A stretch of 23,793 nt of DNA, taken from contig DHHG01000062.1 in the NCBI GenBank assembly GCA_002403175.1, forward strand, positions 1 through 23,793, written 5' to 3'. This DNA comes from Syntrophaceae bacterium UBA4778 (GTDB lineage Bacteria > Desulfobacterota > Syntrophia > Syntrophales > UBA4778). The notes under the pieces are model-generated. The model searched no databases. It was not told the DNA's origin and worked only from the letters and a program-made list of their open reading frames with translations. Each line of letters opens with the position of its first letter. Position 1 is the first letter of the stretch. Below, piece after piece: positions 21,993-23,793 of the stretch. A program made the translations under genes and the position numbers.

Positions 21993-23793
21993 ATGAGTAT
22001 GCCTGCTGAAATCTTGGAAGGTCGCATTAAATACCTTGAAGAGGAAAACAGATGGACTCAGAACATTCTCGATCTGGCCATTTCGTTTGCAGATTTTCAA
22101 AATAGCATCAATGCCCTTGATCTGGAAACGTCTGCAGACAAAATTGCCAGTTCAGCAGCATTCCATCTGATGCGGCTTCCTGTATTCCGCACGGTTTCGA
22201 TGTTCATGGTCGATCCCACCACTTCTGAATTTAAAATTTCCGGATGCAGTCCTGAATCGGATCTCCCTAAGATTGAAAAAGAAATAGATGATCAGATCTC
22301 CGAAGGGGTCTTTGCATGGACGTTGAATCAGAATCGCGCTGTTTCCGTTCCCTCGAAATATATCGGCACGACGCTGGTTTTGCACCCTATCATGACCCAA
22401 TCACAAGTAATCGGAATGTTTGTGGGTGTTATTTCCGGGCATAATACTTACTTGAACGGAATCTTATCCAAATTGCTCACCATCATGCTTTTTAACACAG
22501 CCAGAGCAATTGAAAATGTAGGATTGTATCAAAAGCTAAACAAACATAATCGAAATCTCGAACATATCATTAAGGACCGCACAGTAGAGCTGCAGCATGC
22601 CCTTTCCCAGGCCAAAGAGGCGAATGAGGCCAAAAGCCAGTTTCTCGCCAATATGAGCCATGAGATCCGGACCCCCATGAACGGAGTTATCGGATTTACG
22701 GATCTTCTTGCAAAAACAAGATTATCGGAAGAGCAATTGGAATATCTGGATATGATTAAAAAAAGCGGGGAATCGTTGGTGTCTCTTATTAACGATATTC
22801 TTGATTTTTCTAAAATTGAAGCCAGAAAATTAAGTCTGGAGGTAATTGAATTTGATCCCGGAGAAACAGCTTATGAAGTCTGTGATCTTATGCAGGCTAA
22901 AATAGGAAAAAGTCCGATTTCCGTTTTCTGCCGCGTCGGGAACAATCTCCCCCAACATGTCAAGGGAGATCGCCACCGCTTCAAACAAGTTCTGATGAAT
23001 TTGGTCGGGAATGCAGCCAAGTTTACCAAAACAGGGGAAATCGAGCTTTCCATCGATTCAGAAGAAACAAAAACAGGATCTCTTAAAATTCATACTCGAG
23101 TCAGAGATACCGGAATCGGAATTGCTGCGGACAAACTACATACCATTTTTGAACCATTCCTGCAGGCAGATGGATCATCTACCCGGAAGTATGGCGGAAC
23201 GGGATTGGGATTGTCTATTTGCAGGCAAATATCGGGGATGATGGGGGGAGAGGTATGGGCGGAAAGCCGATTAAACGAGGGGAGCACGTTTCATTTCACG
23301 GCATGGCTGGGTAAAATTTCCAGCAGACATCCTCGTAAATCCTCATCAGAAAAACTTAGAAATAGAAAGGTGTTGATTTCAGATACCAGCAAAACGCAAT
23401 TGGATATTTTATCCGATCAGATCCGATCGGGCGGGATGATAGCAGTCCAGGTAGAACGAAAACAAATTTCGACCATCCTGAAAAAGGCAATATCAGAGAA
23501 TGAGCCCTTTTCTTACTGTCTTCTCAGTACTTCCATTTTTGAGGGCAAAAACATCGAACTGATTAAAAATATACGCAGGATAAGCGAAAAACTCCCGATC
23601 ATCGTTTATGGAAATCCTGCAGCTGAAAATACGAAAAAGTTGAAAGAGGTCGGGATCGATCTATTTTTGAGGACCCCTATTCGGAAGAAAAAACTATTTC
23701 AGGCATTCGCTGTGAACGAGCATTCCGAAACTCAGTCTCAAAAGATCAAAGAACATGCGGACATGAAATATGAAAAGACATTCAAAATTCTCC
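21993..23793 (+). CDS. Hybrid sensor histidine kinase with pseudo-receiver (3' end outside window)
   Basis: The frame stays open for 600 codons to the window end. In order: N-terminal helix; GAF-like sensor (about 25-185); coiled coil (about 188-215); HisKA dimer with H223 in [15 protein letters not shown]; HATPase with N-box N336/N340, G1 D372-T-G-I-G and G2 G-G-T-G-L-G-L-S-I (401-409); and a receiver-like domain (about 459-573). In that receiver the second acidic residue is T465, the phosphate-accepting Asp is T513 (in L-L-S-T-S) and the conserved Lys is T561 (in L-R-T-P-I), so it cannot take phosphate normally. A true receiver or Hpt may follow beyond the window. No transmembrane helix is visible, so it is cytoplasmic. 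GGAGGGAGATG is the ribosome site. It is cotranscribed with the HDOD gene. Confidence 0.9.
   Translation, partial: MSMPAEILEGRIKYLEEENRWTQNILDLAISFADFQNSINALDLETSADKIASSAAFHLMRLPVFRTVSMFMVDPTTSEFKISGCSPESDLPKIEKEIDDQISEGVFAWTLNQNRAVSVPSKYIGTTLVLHPIMTQSQVIGMFVGVISGHNTYLNGILSKLLTIMLFNTARAIENVGLYQKLNKHNRNLEHIIKDRTVELQHALSQAKEANEAKSQFLANMSHEIRTPMNGVIGFTDLLAKTRLSEEQLEYLDMIKKSGESLVSLINDILDFSKIEARKLSLEVIEFDPGETAYEVCDLMQAKIGKSPISVFCRVGNNLPQHVKGDRHRFKQVLMNLVGNAAKFTKTGEIELSIDSEETKTGSLKIHTRVRDTGIGIAADKLHTIFEPFLQADGSSTRKYGGTGLGLSICRQISGMMGGEVWAESRLNEGSTFHFTAWLGKISSRHPRKSSSEKLRNRKVLISDTSKTQLDILSDQIRSGGMIAVQVERKQISTILKKAISENEPFSYCLLSTSIFEGKNIELIKNIRRISEKLPIIVYGNPAAENTKKLKEVGIDLFLRTPIRKKKLFQAFAVNEHSETQSQKIKEHADMKYEKTFKIL

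Overview
The window looks like chromosomal DNA of an anaerobic Gram-negative bacterium, most likely a Desulfobacterota (deltaproteobacterial) or syntroph-like lineage. This is inferred from gene content: a radical-type 4-hydroxybutyryl-CoA dehydratase relative, a fused ADP-forming acyl-CoA synthetase, a methyltransferase with a regulatory domain, GtrA/GT39 envelope genes, an HDOD signalling protein and a hybrid histidine kinase. No rRNA, tRNA, CRISPR array, integrase or insertion sequence was seen, so nothing fixes the taxon.

Layout. (a) 1-1143: the C-terminal part of a methyltransferase with a regulatory domain, and an antisense EF-hand ORF that looks like a relic. (b) 1279-8935: a probable catabolic island with a Zn aryl-alcohol-type dehydrogenase (minus), a TetR regulator with its own terminator (minus), then on the plus strand an SDR oxidoreductase, a 4-hydroxybutyryl-CoA dehydratase-like Fe-S/flavin enzyme and an ADP-forming acyl-CoA synthetase. 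These would fit oxidation of an alcohol, a dehydration or isomerisation of a CoA thioester, and ATP recovery from an acyl-CoA. The dehydratase keeps all four cluster ligands, but two active-site acids appear changed, so its substrate is probably not 4-hydroxybutyryl-CoA. (c) 8954-14558: an envelope sugar-transfer locus. One GT39-like membrane glycosyltransferase is on the minus strand. Opposite it, behind a near-consensus sigma-70 promoter, lie GtrA, an FAD-dependent oxidoreductase and a second GT39-like protein. (d) 14559-17804: small envelope and hypothetical genes (an acidic 129-aa protein, a 3D-domain lipoprotein, a secreted protein with two copies of one helical module, a 43-residue basic ORF) separated by long gaps rich in hairpins, including a strong bidirectional terminator. 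(e) 17805-19541: an SGNH hydrolase and a second Zn alcohol dehydrogenase, both minus. (f) 19665-20646: lexA with a perfect GAAC-N4-GTTC operator in its promoter, followed by a small tail-anchored membrane protein. (g) 20718-23793: a probable sigma-28 promoter driving a 115-aa protein, an HDOD protein and a hybrid histidine kinase with a degenerate receiver. The kinase runs off the window.

The strongest leads are the altered dehydratase and its partners, the sigma-28-like promoter in front of the HDOD/kinase operon, the lexA-linked small membrane protein, and several candidate structured RNAs in the 14.6-17.8 kb region.
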